Shown: one piece after another, positions 33,802-42,759 of the stretch
How positions within the stretch are numbered: position 1 is the first letter of the stretch
How the letters are laid out: every line of letters begins with the position of its first letter
Made by a program: the position numbers and the translations under genes
Source: Micrococcaceae bacterium Sec5.7
GTDB taxonomy: Bacteria; Actinomycetota; Actinomycetes; Actinomycetales; Micrococcaceae
Assembly: GCA_039636785.1 (NCBI GenBank)
Contig: CP144169.1
Coordinates: 558,001-622,000, forward strand
DNA length: 64,000 nt
Direction of reading: 5' to 3'
The notes under the pieces: generated by a model
Seen by the model: the letters and a program-made list of their open reading frames with translations, nothing else
What the model was told of the DNA's origin: nothing
Databases searched by the model: none

Positions 33802-33977
33802 ACAGTGCGGATAGCACTGGACCCGATCATAAAGCCAACCGCGCCAGTCTGCTCAAGATTGGCTCAAATAATTTCAAAACCACGTTCCGGGCGGCCGGGC
33901 GGTCCTAGTGTTAACAAGGGAAAAAGTTCATGTTCTTAGCATCAGCGTCGGCACCCAGTCGGTGGAAAGGATCAGCA

Positions 33978-34379
33978 GTGGAACCGCCATGTGACGCCGG
34001 GACGCCGGTTGTGGACCCCGCTGTCCTCCGCCAGCTTCGTGCTGAGCTGGACGCGGATGAAGCGTACTGCAAGGTATTTGTCCGCAACTATCTTGACCAG
34101 CTCCCCCGCAGGGTCAGCCGGCTGCGTTGCGCGCTCATTTCCGGCGATCTGGAAGCGGCCATGGACGCCGTTCTCAGCCTAAAGACCTCAAGCCGGATGG
34201 TAGGTGCGTGCTGCCTCGGTGCCATCGCCGATGAAGTTGAGACGGCCCTGAAGCACGTCCAGGATCAGGAAGACTCCACGGGGACCAAACTCCCGCGGCT
34301 GGAACGTACGATCTTTGACCGGATCGAAGAGTGCAGCAGCCTGACGCTTACCCAGCTCAGCGCCGAAAACGCCGCCTGA
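33978..34379 (+). CDS. HPt-like protein lacking the phosphoacceptor histidine
   Basis: A 133-residue all-helical protein with the layout of a histidine-phosphotransfer domain. The helix that normally carries HxLKGSS reads MDAVLSLKTSSRMVG, with Leu (residue 66) at the His position, so phosphotransfer in the usual way is impossible. The rest of the fold (VFVRNYLDQLPRRVSRLRCA, LGAIADEVETAL) is conserved. The GTG at 33978 has AAAGGA upstream. It is convergent with the response-regulator gene and 17 bases from its end. It may act as a phosphorylation-independent adaptor or inhibitor. Confidence 0.72.
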   Translation: MEPPCDAGTPVVDPAVLRQLRAELDADEAYCKVFVRNYLDQLPRRVSRLRCALISGDLEAAMDAVLSLKTSSRMVGACCLGAIADEVETALKHVQDQEDSTGTKLPRLERTIFDRIEECSSLTLTQLSAENAA

Positions 34380-34396
34380 ACCGGGCACCGGGACAT

Positions 34397-35173
34397 TCAG
34401 CGCTCCGCGGGCGCCAGCCTGTAGCCGACGCCACGGACCGTCTGCAGCCAGCGCGGATTCTGCGGTGAATCGCCCAGTTTCTTGCGCAGATTTCCCATAT
34501 GCACCTCAACGGAACGTTCGTCCGCCTCGCTGATGTAACTTCCGACGTCATACTGTTCGTCCCGCAGCCGCCGTACCAGCTCCGATTTGGTACGAACCAT
34601 TCGGCCGGCCTCGAGCAACGCGTGCAGCAGGTCGAATTCCGTCCGGGTCAGTGCCAGTTCCTGTCCGTCGATGGCCACCGTCCGTGAGTGGTAACTGAGA
34701 TCCAGCCCGTTGTGGCTGAAGGTCCGGGTTTCCGGGCCGTCAGAGGCGGCAGGGCCTTCCGCACCGGAAGGCGAGGCACTTCCGGGGGACGAGTCCGGCG
34801 AGGAACGCGGACGCCGCATCATGGCGGCAATTCTGGCGCGCAGCTCCCTGGGGCGGAAGGGTTTGGTGAGATAGTCGTCGGCACCGGATTCCAGTCCGAT
34901 CAGTGTATCCAGTTCCTCTGCCCGGGCCGTGAGCATCACAATGTAGGCGTCGGAGAACTGGCGGATCTGCCGGGACACTTCAAAGCCGTCGATGTCCGGC
35001 AGGCCCAGATCCAGTGTAATGACCGCAGGGTTAAGCTCCTTGGCGGCCAGAACACCGGCGGATCCGCTGGTGGCCACTTTCACGTCAAAGCCGGCCTGGG
35101 TCAGAACTACCCGTATCAGTTCCCGGATGTCATGATCATCCTCTATTACCAGACCCACACGTGATTCACTCAT
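34397..35173 (-). CDS. OmpR/PhoB-family response regulator
   Basis: A 258-residue two-component response regulator. The receiver has the acidic pair IEDDHDI, phosphoacceptor Asp55 in ITLDLGLPDIDG, a switch Thr in VMLTARAEELD and Lys104 in YLTKPFRPREL. A Ser/Pro-rich linker (about residues 118-145) is followed by the winged-helix domain (LTRTEFDLLHALLEAGRMVR, VEVHMGNLRKKLGD, TVRGVGYRL). It is divergent from the histidine kinase gene with about 100 bases between starts, so the two probably form a pair. Confidence 0.95.
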   Translation of the reverse strand: MSESRVGLVIEDDHDIRELIRVVLTQAGFDVKVATSGSAGVLAAKELNPAVITLDLGLPDIDGFEVSRQIRQFSDAYIVMLTARAEELDTLIGLESGADDYLTKPFRPRELRARIAAMMRRPRSSPDSSPGSASPSGAEGPAASDGPETRTFSHNGLDLSYHSRTVAIDGQELALTRTEFDLLHALLEAGRMVRTKSELVRRLRDEQYDVGSYISEADERSVEVHMGNLRKKLGDSPQNPRWLQTVRGVGYRLAPAER

Positions 35174-35274
35174 CGAAGCCCCCTCAGCCCGCTCGATACC
35201 GACAGAAGTATAGCTGGCTCCGGCTATCCTGCTGGTATGCCTCTCCGTCCGATCACTTCCCCGGCCACCCGCCC

Positions 35275-36942
35275 ATGAGTACCAGCGCCACGTGGAGCAG
35301 CTCTTCGGGCCGGATGATGTTTTTCCGGCGCCCGTTCCACGAGTACTCGTTGCGTGGACGGGTGACCCTGAGCCAGATGCCGCTCTCCGTGACGGCCGGT
35401 TTCACCGGCGTCGTGATTACAGGGTTGTTTCCTCAGACGCTGGCGAATCCTCTGTTCGCCAGCTTCCTGGTCTCGCAAGTCCTCATCCTGGGGCTCTGTT
35501 ACGCCGTTCCGTGGGACCGCCTGCCGTTCGCGAGCTTCCTGGTGGTTCCCATACTGGACCTCGCCTCCATCTCGTTGGCACGGGAAGGCGGCCAGGAAAG
35601 CCTGACCGGCATCGGCCTGATGGCGGTTTTTCCGGTCATCTGGCTGTGCGCCGCCGGCGTGTACCCCAAGACTGCAGTGGCCCTCTCCTTCGTCGGCCCG
35701 CTTGCCATGATCTGGGTTCCCCTGCTTATCCGCTGGGAAGTAACCGGTCAGGACTTCGCCCGCTCCGTGCTGGTACCCATGATCATGCTGGGGATCGGCG
35801 TTTCCGTGACCGTGATGACGCTCAGCATGGTCCGCCAGCAACGGGATCTGGAGGAAAAGGACGTCCAGCTGGAGATCGCGCTCCGGGACAGCAAGCGCCA
35901 GGAGGAGCTGCTGAATACGGTGCTGGACACGGTCCATCTGGGTGTCCTGGCCGTTGACGCAGGCGGCAAAGATATCCTGATGAACCGCAAACAGAGAGCA
36001 CACCACCGGCTGGCCACGCCGGCCGGCGTCGATGATCCCAACGAGTCCCAGTTGCTTGTATTCGAAGCGGACCGCACCACCGAGGTCCCGGTGGAAGAGC
36101 GACCCGTCCGGCGGGCCGTGCTTGGCGAGACCTTCACCGACTACCTCGTCTGGCTTGGTGCCGGCAGCGAACAGCGCGCCATCACCACCAGTGCACGGGC
36201 CATGAAGGACGCCGACGGCAATTTCGCCGGCTCCGTCATCGTGTTCAGCGACGTCACCGACCTGGTGAACGCGCTGGCAGCCAAGGACGACTTCGTATCC
36301 AATGTCTCGCACGAATTCCGGACTCCGCTGACCTCGATCGTGGGTTATGTGGAGTTGATGCTTGACGGCGAGAACGAACTTCCCGACTCGCAGATCGCAC
36401 CGTTGAAAATCATCCAGCGGAACTCCGAGCGGCTCCTCACCCTGGTTTCGGATCTCCTCTCCAGCAGGAGCGGACAACTGATCGTGAGTCCCCAGGCGGT
36501 GGATGTGGCGGAACTGGTGCGCGCCAGCGTTTCCGCGGCGTTGCCCAGGGCCGGAGACTCCGGGATCCGGCTGAGCGCCGACGCCCCGGACCGGCTGGAC
36601 GCGCACGTTGATTCTGCCCGCATCTCCCAGGTTCTGGACAACCTGGTCTCCAACGCCATCAAGTACTCCCCCGACGGCGGCGACGTGGTTGTTTCGCTCA
36701 GGCCGGAAGACGGCCAGGTAGTGTGCCGCGTCAGCGATACGGGCATGGGAATGAGTTACAGGGACCAGGCCGAAGCCTTCACCAAGTTCTTCCGGTCCGG
36801 CAGCGTGCGGAACACTGCGATTCCCGGTGTGGGATTGGGCCTGCCCATCACCAAGGCGATCGTGGAGGCGCATGGCGGCAACATCGATCTGCAAAGTACC
36901 GTGGGAAAGGGAACTACGTTCACGTTCCGGGTGCCGGTCTAG
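35275..36942 (+). CDS. Membrane sensor histidine kinase
   Basis: A sensor kinase of about 555 residues. The N-terminus holds about five to six hydrophobic helices (from SVTAGFTGVVITGLFPQTLA to SVTVMTLSMV), then a coiled linker, a PAS-like domain (around LLNTVLDTVHLGVLAVDAGG to IVFSDVTDLVN), the HisKA helix with His346 in SNVSHEFRTPLTSIVGYVEL, and the ATPase domain (VLDNLVSNAIKYSPDGG, VSDTGMGMS, GVGLGLPITKAIVEAHGG). The start at 35275 avoids overlap with the regulator gene; the frame is open to 35161. The stop codon shares the palindrome CTAG with the mcrC stop on the other strand. Confidence 0.94.
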   Translation: MSTSATWSSSSGRMMFFRRPFHEYSLRGRVTLSQMPLSVTAGFTGVVITGLFPQTLANPLFASFLVSQVLILGLCYAVPWDRLPFASFLVVPILDLASISLAREGGQESLTGIGLMAVFPVIWLCAAGVYPKTAVALSFVGPLAMIWVPLLIRWEVTGQDFARSVLVPMIMLGIGVSVTVMTLSMVRQQRDLEEKDVQLEIALRDSKRQEELLNTVLDTVHLGVLAVDAGGKDILMNRKQRAHHRLATPAGVDDPNESQLLVFEADRTTEVPVEERPVRRAVLGETFTDYLVWLGAGSEQRAITTSARAMKDADGNFAGSVIVFSDVTDLVNALAAKDDFVSNVSHEFRTPLTSIVGYVELMLDGENELPDSQIAPLKIIQRNSERLLTLVSDLLSSRSGQLIVSPQAVDVAELVRASVSAALPRAGDSGIRLSADAPDRLDAHVDSARISQVLDNLVSNAIKYSPDGGDVVVSLRPEDGQVVCRVSDTGMGMSYRDQAEAFTKFFRSGSVRNTAIPGVGLGLPITKAIVEAHGGNIDLQSTVGKGTTFTFRVPV

Positions 36943-38321
36943 CCATTCGCCTGCCGCACCAATTCGCCCCAGGACTGCTGCGCCAGGTCCCTGACGGAGG
37001 CCAGGATTTCCGACGGCGGCAGGGACAGATCCAGCGGGAACTCAATGACGTCGATGTCGGTGTTAAGGATCCGCCGCAGCTTCATCTCGCCGGAGCCGGC
37101 GTAGATCAGCCAGGCCGTGGGAACGCGGAGAGCTGTGCAGAAGGCGAGCATCTGGAAGTGGTCCGCAGACAACGATGCACCCAGGTCCGAGCTGGCCTTG
37201 TACTTGGTGTCATAGACCACCACCGGGCGTCCACCGAGCAGATGCACGGCACCCGGGCGGACGGTGAGCCGGTCCGAATCCCGCACGGCCTCGTTCAGCA
37301 TGGCGTTGTACTGCAGCCGCATTTCCCCCGGATACTGCGCCATGGCTTCGCGCAAGGCTGTGCCCACAAAGTCCTCGAACACCCTGGCCATATCCACCAC
37401 AAACGACGCCGTCTGCTGTTTGCCGTCCCCTGCTTCGGCTGATGCGTTCCGCAGGATCAGCTCGGACAGACGCAACACCGAGTGATAGCGGACGTTCATC
37501 CGCGTTGGCCGCCACGGCGGCAGTGGCGCTCCGGACTGAACCCGGGTGACGGCGTCGAGCTTCCCCTTCAGTTGCCGCAGGCGGCTGAGGACCTCGGGCC
37601 GGACGCGCGGAACCTGGCCCATCCGTTCCAGAGCGGCGCGCAGGATGCGGTTCTCCGGGATGTCTTCGGTGAATTCGTCGTAGGAAACCTCCAACGGGAC
37701 CAGCATGCCGGGCCGGCGCGAGATCTGGTCCGAGATCCGGATCCTGCCCTTGACGGTGCGGAGGGATTCGTCAACGGTGAGGTAGCCCTGCAGCACCCCG
37801 CGGTTCAGGGCGCGTTCAGCCAGCTGCGCCAGGGATTCGGCCAGTGCGCTCCACAGATCGCGGTCCTCCACCGCCGCCACGGTGCCCTCGCGGAAGCCCT
37901 GGTTTCCGGCGTAGCTGAGCAGGAAAAGGAGCCTGCTCAGGCCCAGCCTGTCCTTGGGCCGGACCTCCAGCTGCACCGTGGGTGTCCGGACAGATCCCAC
38001 CATGCCCACGGGCTCGATCCGGTACAGGCCCATCCCCATGGGTGATGCCTTTGCCAGGCCGCTGGAGTTCACGAACGCGGCGCTGGCCGTGTCAAGTTTG
38101 TCCACGATTCCGCCGGACAGCTCGTCCAGAACGAGGTGCCGAACGGGCGGACCCGGCCGGCCGCCCGCACGAATGCGTCCGGCGGAACCGGCGGGGCTGG
38201 CGGAACCAGCGGGACTAGCGGGGCTAGCGGAACCAGCGGGTCCGGCGGAACGGGCGGGACTAGCGGGGCTCAAGGCGTCCCAAGAGCTGTTCCAGGCCGA
38301 AGCGTTCTTCCAGCTGGGCAC
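36939..38321 (-). CDS. mcrC: McrC-type component of a McrBC restriction system
   Basis: The nuclease partner of a modification-dependent (type IV) McrBC-like system. Recognisable McrC sequence starts about residue 58 (VRHLVLDELSGGIVDKLDTA) and continues with LGLSRLLFLLSYAGNQGF and SLRTVKGRIRISDQISRRPG; the PD-(D/E)xK-type nuclease core is in RDSDRLTVRPGAVHLLGGRP, VVVYDTKYKASS. The first 55 residues are an Ala/Ser/Pro/Gly repeat encoded by the 9-bp tandem array, and the start is uncertain: a GTG at 38321 or a TTG at 38273. The gene overlaps the end of mcrB. Confidence 0.88.
   Translation of the reverse strand: MPSWKNASAWNSSWDALSPASPARSAGPAGSASPASPAGSASPAGSAGRIRAGGRPGPPVRHLVLDELSGGIVDKLDTASAAFVNSSGLAKASPMGMGLYRIEPVGMVGSVRTPTVQLEVRPKDRLGLSRLLFLLSYAGNQGFREGTVAAVEDRDLWSALAESLAQLAERALNRGVLQGYLTVDESLRTVKGRIRISDQISRRPGMLVPLEVSYDEFTEDIPENRILRAALERMGQVPRVRPEVLSRLRQLKGKLDAVTRVQSGAPLPPWRPTRMNVRYHSVLRLSELILRNASAEAGDGKQQTASFVVDMARVFEDFVGTALREAMAQYPGEMRLQYNAMLNEAVRDSDRLTVRPGAVHLLGGRPVVVYDTKYKASSDLGASLSADHFQMLAFCTALRVPTAWLIYAGSGEMKLRRILNTDIDVIEFPLDLSLPPSEILASVRDLAQQSWGELVRQANG
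38182..38271. repeat. Ten 9-bp tandem units across the mcrB/mcrC junction
   Basis: Ten consecutive variants of GCGGRRCYR (such as GCGGAACCA, GCGGGACTA, GCGGGGCTA) run from 38182 to 38271. The unit is three codons long. In the mcrB frame several units carry a TAG stop (CTA on the plus strand at 38260-38262, 38224-38226 and 38215-38217); the first of these met by translation is the mcrB stop. Confidence 0.85.
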
Positions 38322-40491
38322 GGTTGAGCTGGCCGTGGTAGTGCTCCCCCAGCAGCGGCATCAGTTCATATTTCCAGATCCGTCGCAGCCCGGCGGGCGT
38401 CTGCGCGGCCTTCTTCATAAAGTAGGACGGGCCGATCATCAGGTCCCTGTCCCACTCATCGATTGCCTCGTTGAGCGCATCCAGCAGCAGCGCCGGCGTC
38501 GTATCCAGGTTGCGGGCCTGCAGGAACCGCAGCAGCGAACCCTTTACCGGCTCCGTCTGAGGGTGCAGTTCGATGAACGCGAAGCGGCGGCGGATGGCCG
38601 CGTCCATCATGGCGATGGAACGGTCGGCCGTGTTCATGGTGCCGATGATGTACAGATTGTCCGGGAGCGTGAACGGCTCATTGGGGCTGTACTGCAGGTA
38701 GATGCGGTCGTCGCGGTATTCCAGCAGGAAGTAGAGCTCGCCGAACACCTTGGCCAGGTTGGCGCGGTTCATTTCGTCAATGATCAGGAAGTAGGGCTTG
38801 GTCTCGTTGCCTGGTTTTGCGGCTTCCGCGGCCAGCCGGCGCAGCGGACCGGCCACGAGTTTGAAGGACACCTGGCCTTCGTCTGTCTTGTCCGGCCGGT
38901 AGCCCTCAAAGAAGTCCTCATAGGCGTAGGACGGGTGGAACTGCACGAGCTTCACGCGCTCATCCGTGCTGTCATCAGCCAGCTGCGCGGCCAGGTGTTT
39001 GGCCAGGTACGTTTTGCCTGTTCCGGGCGGGCCGTAGAGGACAAGCTGCCGGTTCTCTTCGAGCAGTTCGGCAATCTCCTGCAGCGGCTCAAGATCCATG
39101 TGGAGCGAGTCCGCAAATTCGCGCGTAAGCGGGCGGAAACCTTCGGGAACGGGTTCGACGACGGCGGCCGGCTCGGTGCCGTCCTCGTCTTCCGGTTCGG
39201 CTTCGACGGGGAGCAGCGCCTGCAGTGCCTGGACCACGCGGGTGACGTCCACGATGATTCCGGGCGTGGCCAGCTGCCGCTGGACATGGCGGGGAAGGTC
39301 GGTCATGGTGTGGTTTTCGTCGAACCAGCGGACTTTACGGCGCAAGCGGCGGTTGTCCTCGTCATGCGCCGGTTCGCCAAGCACCACACCCACCCGGGCC
39401 GCACCGGCGTGCTGGTACAGCACCAGGTCCCCGGGCTTCATTACCGTGAGGAAGGCGAAGACGGCGGTCTTCGTGTCCTCACGCTCCACATAGCCCAGGT
39501 GCTTGTAATCCTCGTCCACCGCGTGCTGAACCAGCCCGGCGGTAACGCCCGGGTCAAGCAGGCGGAGATGTTCGACGTCGAGCGTCACCTTTTCTTCGCT
39601 CTGCCAGGCGGCGAGCAGCTCGGCGTTGTCATGGTGGGTGCGCAGCAGCCACGCACGGCGGCCGGGATCGCCTACCTTGCGCCACTGGCTCACCAGCTGG
39701 CGGGCGTACCAGTCGATGCGCTGCCCCGCCTGCTCGTCGAGGTGCAGGCGGATGCGGTGGATGTCCGCGGTGATGTCCTCATCGCTGTCGCCCTTGGCGC
39801 CGCCCACCAGCGACGCGAACGCGTCCCTGATCTCCTGGCGTTCCACATCCGCCACCACGGGCTCGAAATAGCTGGGCCACGCCAGGAATTCGATGCTGCG
39901 GCGGATGGCCGGCTGGTCCCCGGGAGTCCCCGTGGCGAGCTGGTGGAAGGCCAGCGGGTCCTTGAGCGCCTTGTTGATGGCGGCGGTGGGCTGCTGGTCC
40001 ACGTGCTGCACAAGACGGCACAGCCACTTCAGGTGGTCCCAGATGGTCCAGTTGAATTCTGCTGTGCGGTCACGGATGACTCCATGGTCCGTCATGCCCT
40101 GGTACAGCTCTTCCGGGAGCTCAAGCGGCGGCTCCAGCCACGACGCCGCCTCGGCCACGCGCGCGCGCTTGACCTTGAGTGATTTGACCTCGTGGGCCAG
40201 CGGCAGGGACTGCAGGAAAAGCAGCTCAACGGCAAGCTGCTTGGCTGCCCGGGAGGCGTCCTGCAGGTTCTGCCTGAGGTTTGTCATCATGGGCGCCTTG
40301 GAGTCCGGAACGCCCCGCTCCAGGCGCTCCAAAAGCTCGGCCGCGGCGTCCGACGTCCATGTCAGCGTGCGTCCGTCGAGCGCTGACGGCTTGCCCTGCA
40401 GACCTGCACCGAGTACATACCAGGCCGCGTCTTCGATCTCTTTGGAAATGCCGAGGGCGCGGGTCATGGCAGGCTTCGGGGCAGGGGTCAT
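38260..40491 (-). CDS. mcrB: McrB-type AAA+ GTPase/ATPase of a McrBC restriction system
   Basis: A 743-residue AAA+ motor protein that would recognise modified DNA and drive translocation before McrC cuts. The N-terminal half (about 430 residues) is a specificity region including LVLYQHAGAARVGVVLGEPA, an EVE/PUA-like segment. The AAA+ core has Walker A LYGPPGTGKTYLAKHLA, Walker B YFLIIDEMNRANLAKVFGEL and the sensor NTADRSIAMMDAAIRRRFAF. The N-terminus is unlike E. coli McrB, so the target modification cannot be inferred. It overlaps mcrC by about 60 bases; both form one operon. Confidence 0.9.
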   Translation of the reverse strand: MTPAPKPAMTRALGISKEIEDAAWYVLGAGLQGKPSALDGRTLTWTSDAAAELLERLERGVPDSKAPMMTNLRQNLQDASRAAKQLAVELLFLQSLPLAHEVKSLKVKRARVAEAASWLEPPLELPEELYQGMTDHGVIRDRTAEFNWTIWDHLKWLCRLVQHVDQQPTAAINKALKDPLAFHQLATGTPGDQPAIRRSIEFLAWPSYFEPVVADVERQEIRDAFASLVGGAKGDSDEDITADIHRIRLHLDEQAGQRIDWYARQLVSQWRKVGDPGRRAWLLRTHHDNAELLAAWQSEEKVTLDVEHLRLLDPGVTAGLVQHAVDEDYKHLGYVEREDTKTAVFAFLTVMKPGDLVLYQHAGAARVGVVLGEPAHDEDNRRLRRKVRWFDENHTMTDLPRHVQRQLATPGIIVDVTRVVQALQALLPVEAEPEDEDGTEPAAVVEPVPEGFRPLTREFADSLHMDLEPLQEIAELLEENRQLVLYGPPGTGKTYLAKHLAAQLADDSTDERVKLVQFHPSYAYEDFFEGYRPDKTDEGQVSFKLVAGPLRRLAAEAAKPGNETKPYFLIIDEMNRANLAKVFGELYFLLEYRDDRIYLQYSPNEPFTLPDNLYIIGTMNTADRSIAMMDAAIRRRFAFIELHPQTEPVKGSLLRFLQARNLDTTPALLLDALNEAIDEWDRDLMIGPSYFMKKAAQTPAGLRRIWKYELMPLLGEHYHGQLNRAQLEERFGLEQLLGRLEPR

Positions 40492-40659
40492 GCCTTCAAA
40501 TTTACAGGCTTAAGCTGGGTGCCAGCACCATAACGCAGTGAAGTTACCAGCCGGTAATCCTTAATGGATGACGTATGTTTTCTTAGTTTCGTCGAAGTCG
40601 TGCTGGCTGCTCACCCGAGCGGCGGCGGCTCCGGGCAGTCGCTCCTGGGCGGCGGGGCG

Positions 40660-42759
40660 CTACTGCATACCGAACTGATACGGCGACGGTACGGGCTCGC
40701 CGGGGCAAACCTCCAGCCACAGCTCCGAGATGGAGTTCTCTCCTTCGCGCAGGTCCGCCACTTCAACGCCCGCCCGGAGGATGTCTGCCGCCTCCGCCCG
40801 CCGGCCGGAGCGGGCCAGCGCCAGCGATTTCAGAAAAAGGACGCGTCCGACGGCGGCCCCTTCAGCGGGAGCCTCCCCCGCGTCTGCCGCGTCTGCCGCG
40901 TTTGCGTCCGGCGCGTCCGCGTCTGCCGCCAGGGCGAGAGCGCCGCGGGGATCCCCGTGCCGAATGTGGAGGGCCATGGCCTCATGCAGGAGCGGAATAT
41001 TGGCAGAGGCCACTGGGACGGGGCCTTGGGAGGCACGGTCCAGGGAGGATGCCTTGGTGGCGAGTGAGACCGCGTGGGCCAGCTCGTCCAGACCTTGCCG
41101 GATGTCGCCCGAGGCGATCAGCGCCAGGCCAAGGCCCCGGCGCGTCAGGGCCTCCGGTATTTCCGGGGCTTCCGCGGCAGAGGCATCGGGAGCGGCACCA
41201 TCCCTGGACGAACCCGCCGCGCTGCCGCCTTGGGGTGCCGCAGCGAGTGCCTGCCTGTACAAATCCACGGCACCGCGTATGTCCTGCCGGGCGTGTTTCA
41301 TGGTGGCCAGATGGAACATTGAAGCACGTGTCCCCTCTCCGGCCAGGAACTCTTCGAAGTCCCCGCCGGCTGCAAAGCTGCCCGCACCCTGAAAACCCTT
41401 GCCGTCCAGAAGCTCCAGCCAGGGCCGCTGTTCTTCCGTGATGGTGTCCTGCGGAAACGGCGTGCCGGCATCGTTGATCCAGGGACGCCCTGCATGTCGT
41501 CGGCGGGCGTCTTCCAGTGCACCCCAGCCGCTGCCGGGCAGGAGATATTCCGTTGGCGGAATATCCGCGTTCCTGACGGCTTCCTCAAGAATTCCGTCCA
41601 GGGCATGTTCCGGAAGCAACCCATCCACAGCCTCCTGCGCGTGGGCCACCGCAGCAGAATAATCCTCGCTGTGGGACGATGCCGGGTCGAGTCCCGCGTT
41701 GCCGTAGGCCTCAAGCCAGCTCCACTCCGCGCCGCCGGGCATGGAAAGGTGCTCGAACTGGGTCTGGGCAAGCCCTGCCTGAATCTCCGCGTACGTCCCA
41801 CCCGCCGGGCTGAGCCATTCCTGCCAGCGCCGGCCGCCGGGACCCTCTCCCCAGGCGAAGAGCTTCCTGCCCCTGAGCCGCCGGCTGGACAGCATGGCCA
41901 GCCCGTCGCCGTCGTGATCCGCAGCAGCTATCCAGCGGCGCTGGTCTGGCTGCAGATCAAAAAAGTAGTCAGCGGCGTGCGGATTCCGGGCCGGCCACGT
42001 GGCATCGATTCCGCCGTGGTTGGCCGGGCGGACACGGGAAATGCCCGCAGGATATCCGGTGGCAAAGGCCTCTTCGGCCGGAGCTATCACCCTGGTAGCC
42101 GGCGATTCCGGAATGGCTGCGTTGCTCCACCAGTACATGGGGACCGGGAGCTCGTTCGGGTTCCGGATCCGCACGGCCACGAATAGAACCGCTGAATCCT
42201 CCGGCAGCCACGCGTCCACCTGAAACACCACTTCGCGAAGCCGATCGAACTCCCACATACGAAGCACGCGGTGCCCTTCCGGCGTGTCCACCACTGCCGT
42301 GTGGAGCGGACTGCAGGTGGTGGGCGAATGGCCCCTGGTGCCGATGTTCCATTCGATTCCGCCGGCGAACCAGGCATCCCGCAGTGCCAGATTGGCGAAC
42401 TGCAGGGTGGAGGGCGAGTGCAGCAGCTGCTTCCCGGTGCGCTTGTCCAGCAGCTCCCACAGCCTGCCGCCCAGTTCCGGCAGGAATACAGCCCGGAGCC
42501 GGCTGTTTTCCAGCACGACGGCGGCCACGTCCCGCCGTTCGCGCTGGCGCGTGTAGCCATCCTGCAGCTGGTACGGGTAGATGTTGGGCACACCCCCGAA
42601 GGCGCCGGCGGCCTGCAGCTCCTCCGGCACTCCATCGCCGAAGCTGAACGGCTGGCTGTCCCACGCAGTCACGGGCGGCAGCGGGCTGAGCGGGCCGAGT
42701 TCGGCAATCTCCAGCGTGGCGGTCTGGAAGGAAAGGGTGCCGTGGGCCGTTTCAGTCAT
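40660..42759 (-). CDS. DUF5107 domain protein with TPR-like C-terminus
   Basis: A 699-residue cytoplasmic protein. The first 300 residues match the DUF5107 pattern (AVVLENSRLRAVFLPELGGR, MYWWSNAAIPESPATRVIAP), which has a galactose-mutarotase-like beta-sandwich and is found beside carbohydrate-active enzymes. The C-terminal 220 residues are helical and Ala-rich with TPR-like repeats (FHLATMKHARQDIRGAVDLY). It starts 8 bases inside the end of the large putative glycosidase gene, so the two are co-translated and likely work together on one glycoside or oligosaccharide. Confidence 0.85.
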   Translation of the reverse strand: MTETAHGTLSFQTATLEIAELGPLSPLPPVTAWDSQPFSFGDGVPEELQAAGAFGGVPNIYPYQLQDGYTRQRERRDVAAVVLENSRLRAVFLPELGGRLWELLDKRTGKQLLHSPSTLQFANLALRDAWFAGGIEWNIGTRGHSPTTCSPLHTAVVDTPEGHRVLRMWEFDRLREVVFQVDAWLPEDSAVLFVAVRIRNPNELPVPMYWWSNAAIPESPATRVIAPAEEAFATGYPAGISRVRPANHGGIDATWPARNPHAADYFFDLQPDQRRWIAAADHDGDGLAMLSSRRLRGRKLFAWGEGPGGRRWQEWLSPAGGTYAEIQAGLAQTQFEHLSMPGGAEWSWLEAYGNAGLDPASSHSEDYSAAVAHAQEAVDGLLPEHALDGILEEAVRNADIPPTEYLLPGSGWGALEDARRRHAGRPWINDAGTPFPQDTITEEQRPWLELLDGKGFQGAGSFAAGGDFEEFLAGEGTRASMFHLATMKHARQDIRGAVDLYRQALAAAPQGGSAAGSSRDGAAPDASAAEAPEIPEALTRRGLGLALIASGDIRQGLDELAHAVSLATKASSLDRASQGPVPVASANIPLLHEAMALHIRHGDPRGALALAADADAPDANAADAADAGEAPAEGAAVGRVLFLKSLALARSGRRAEAADILRAGVEVADLREGENSISELWLEVCPGEPVPSPYQFGMQ

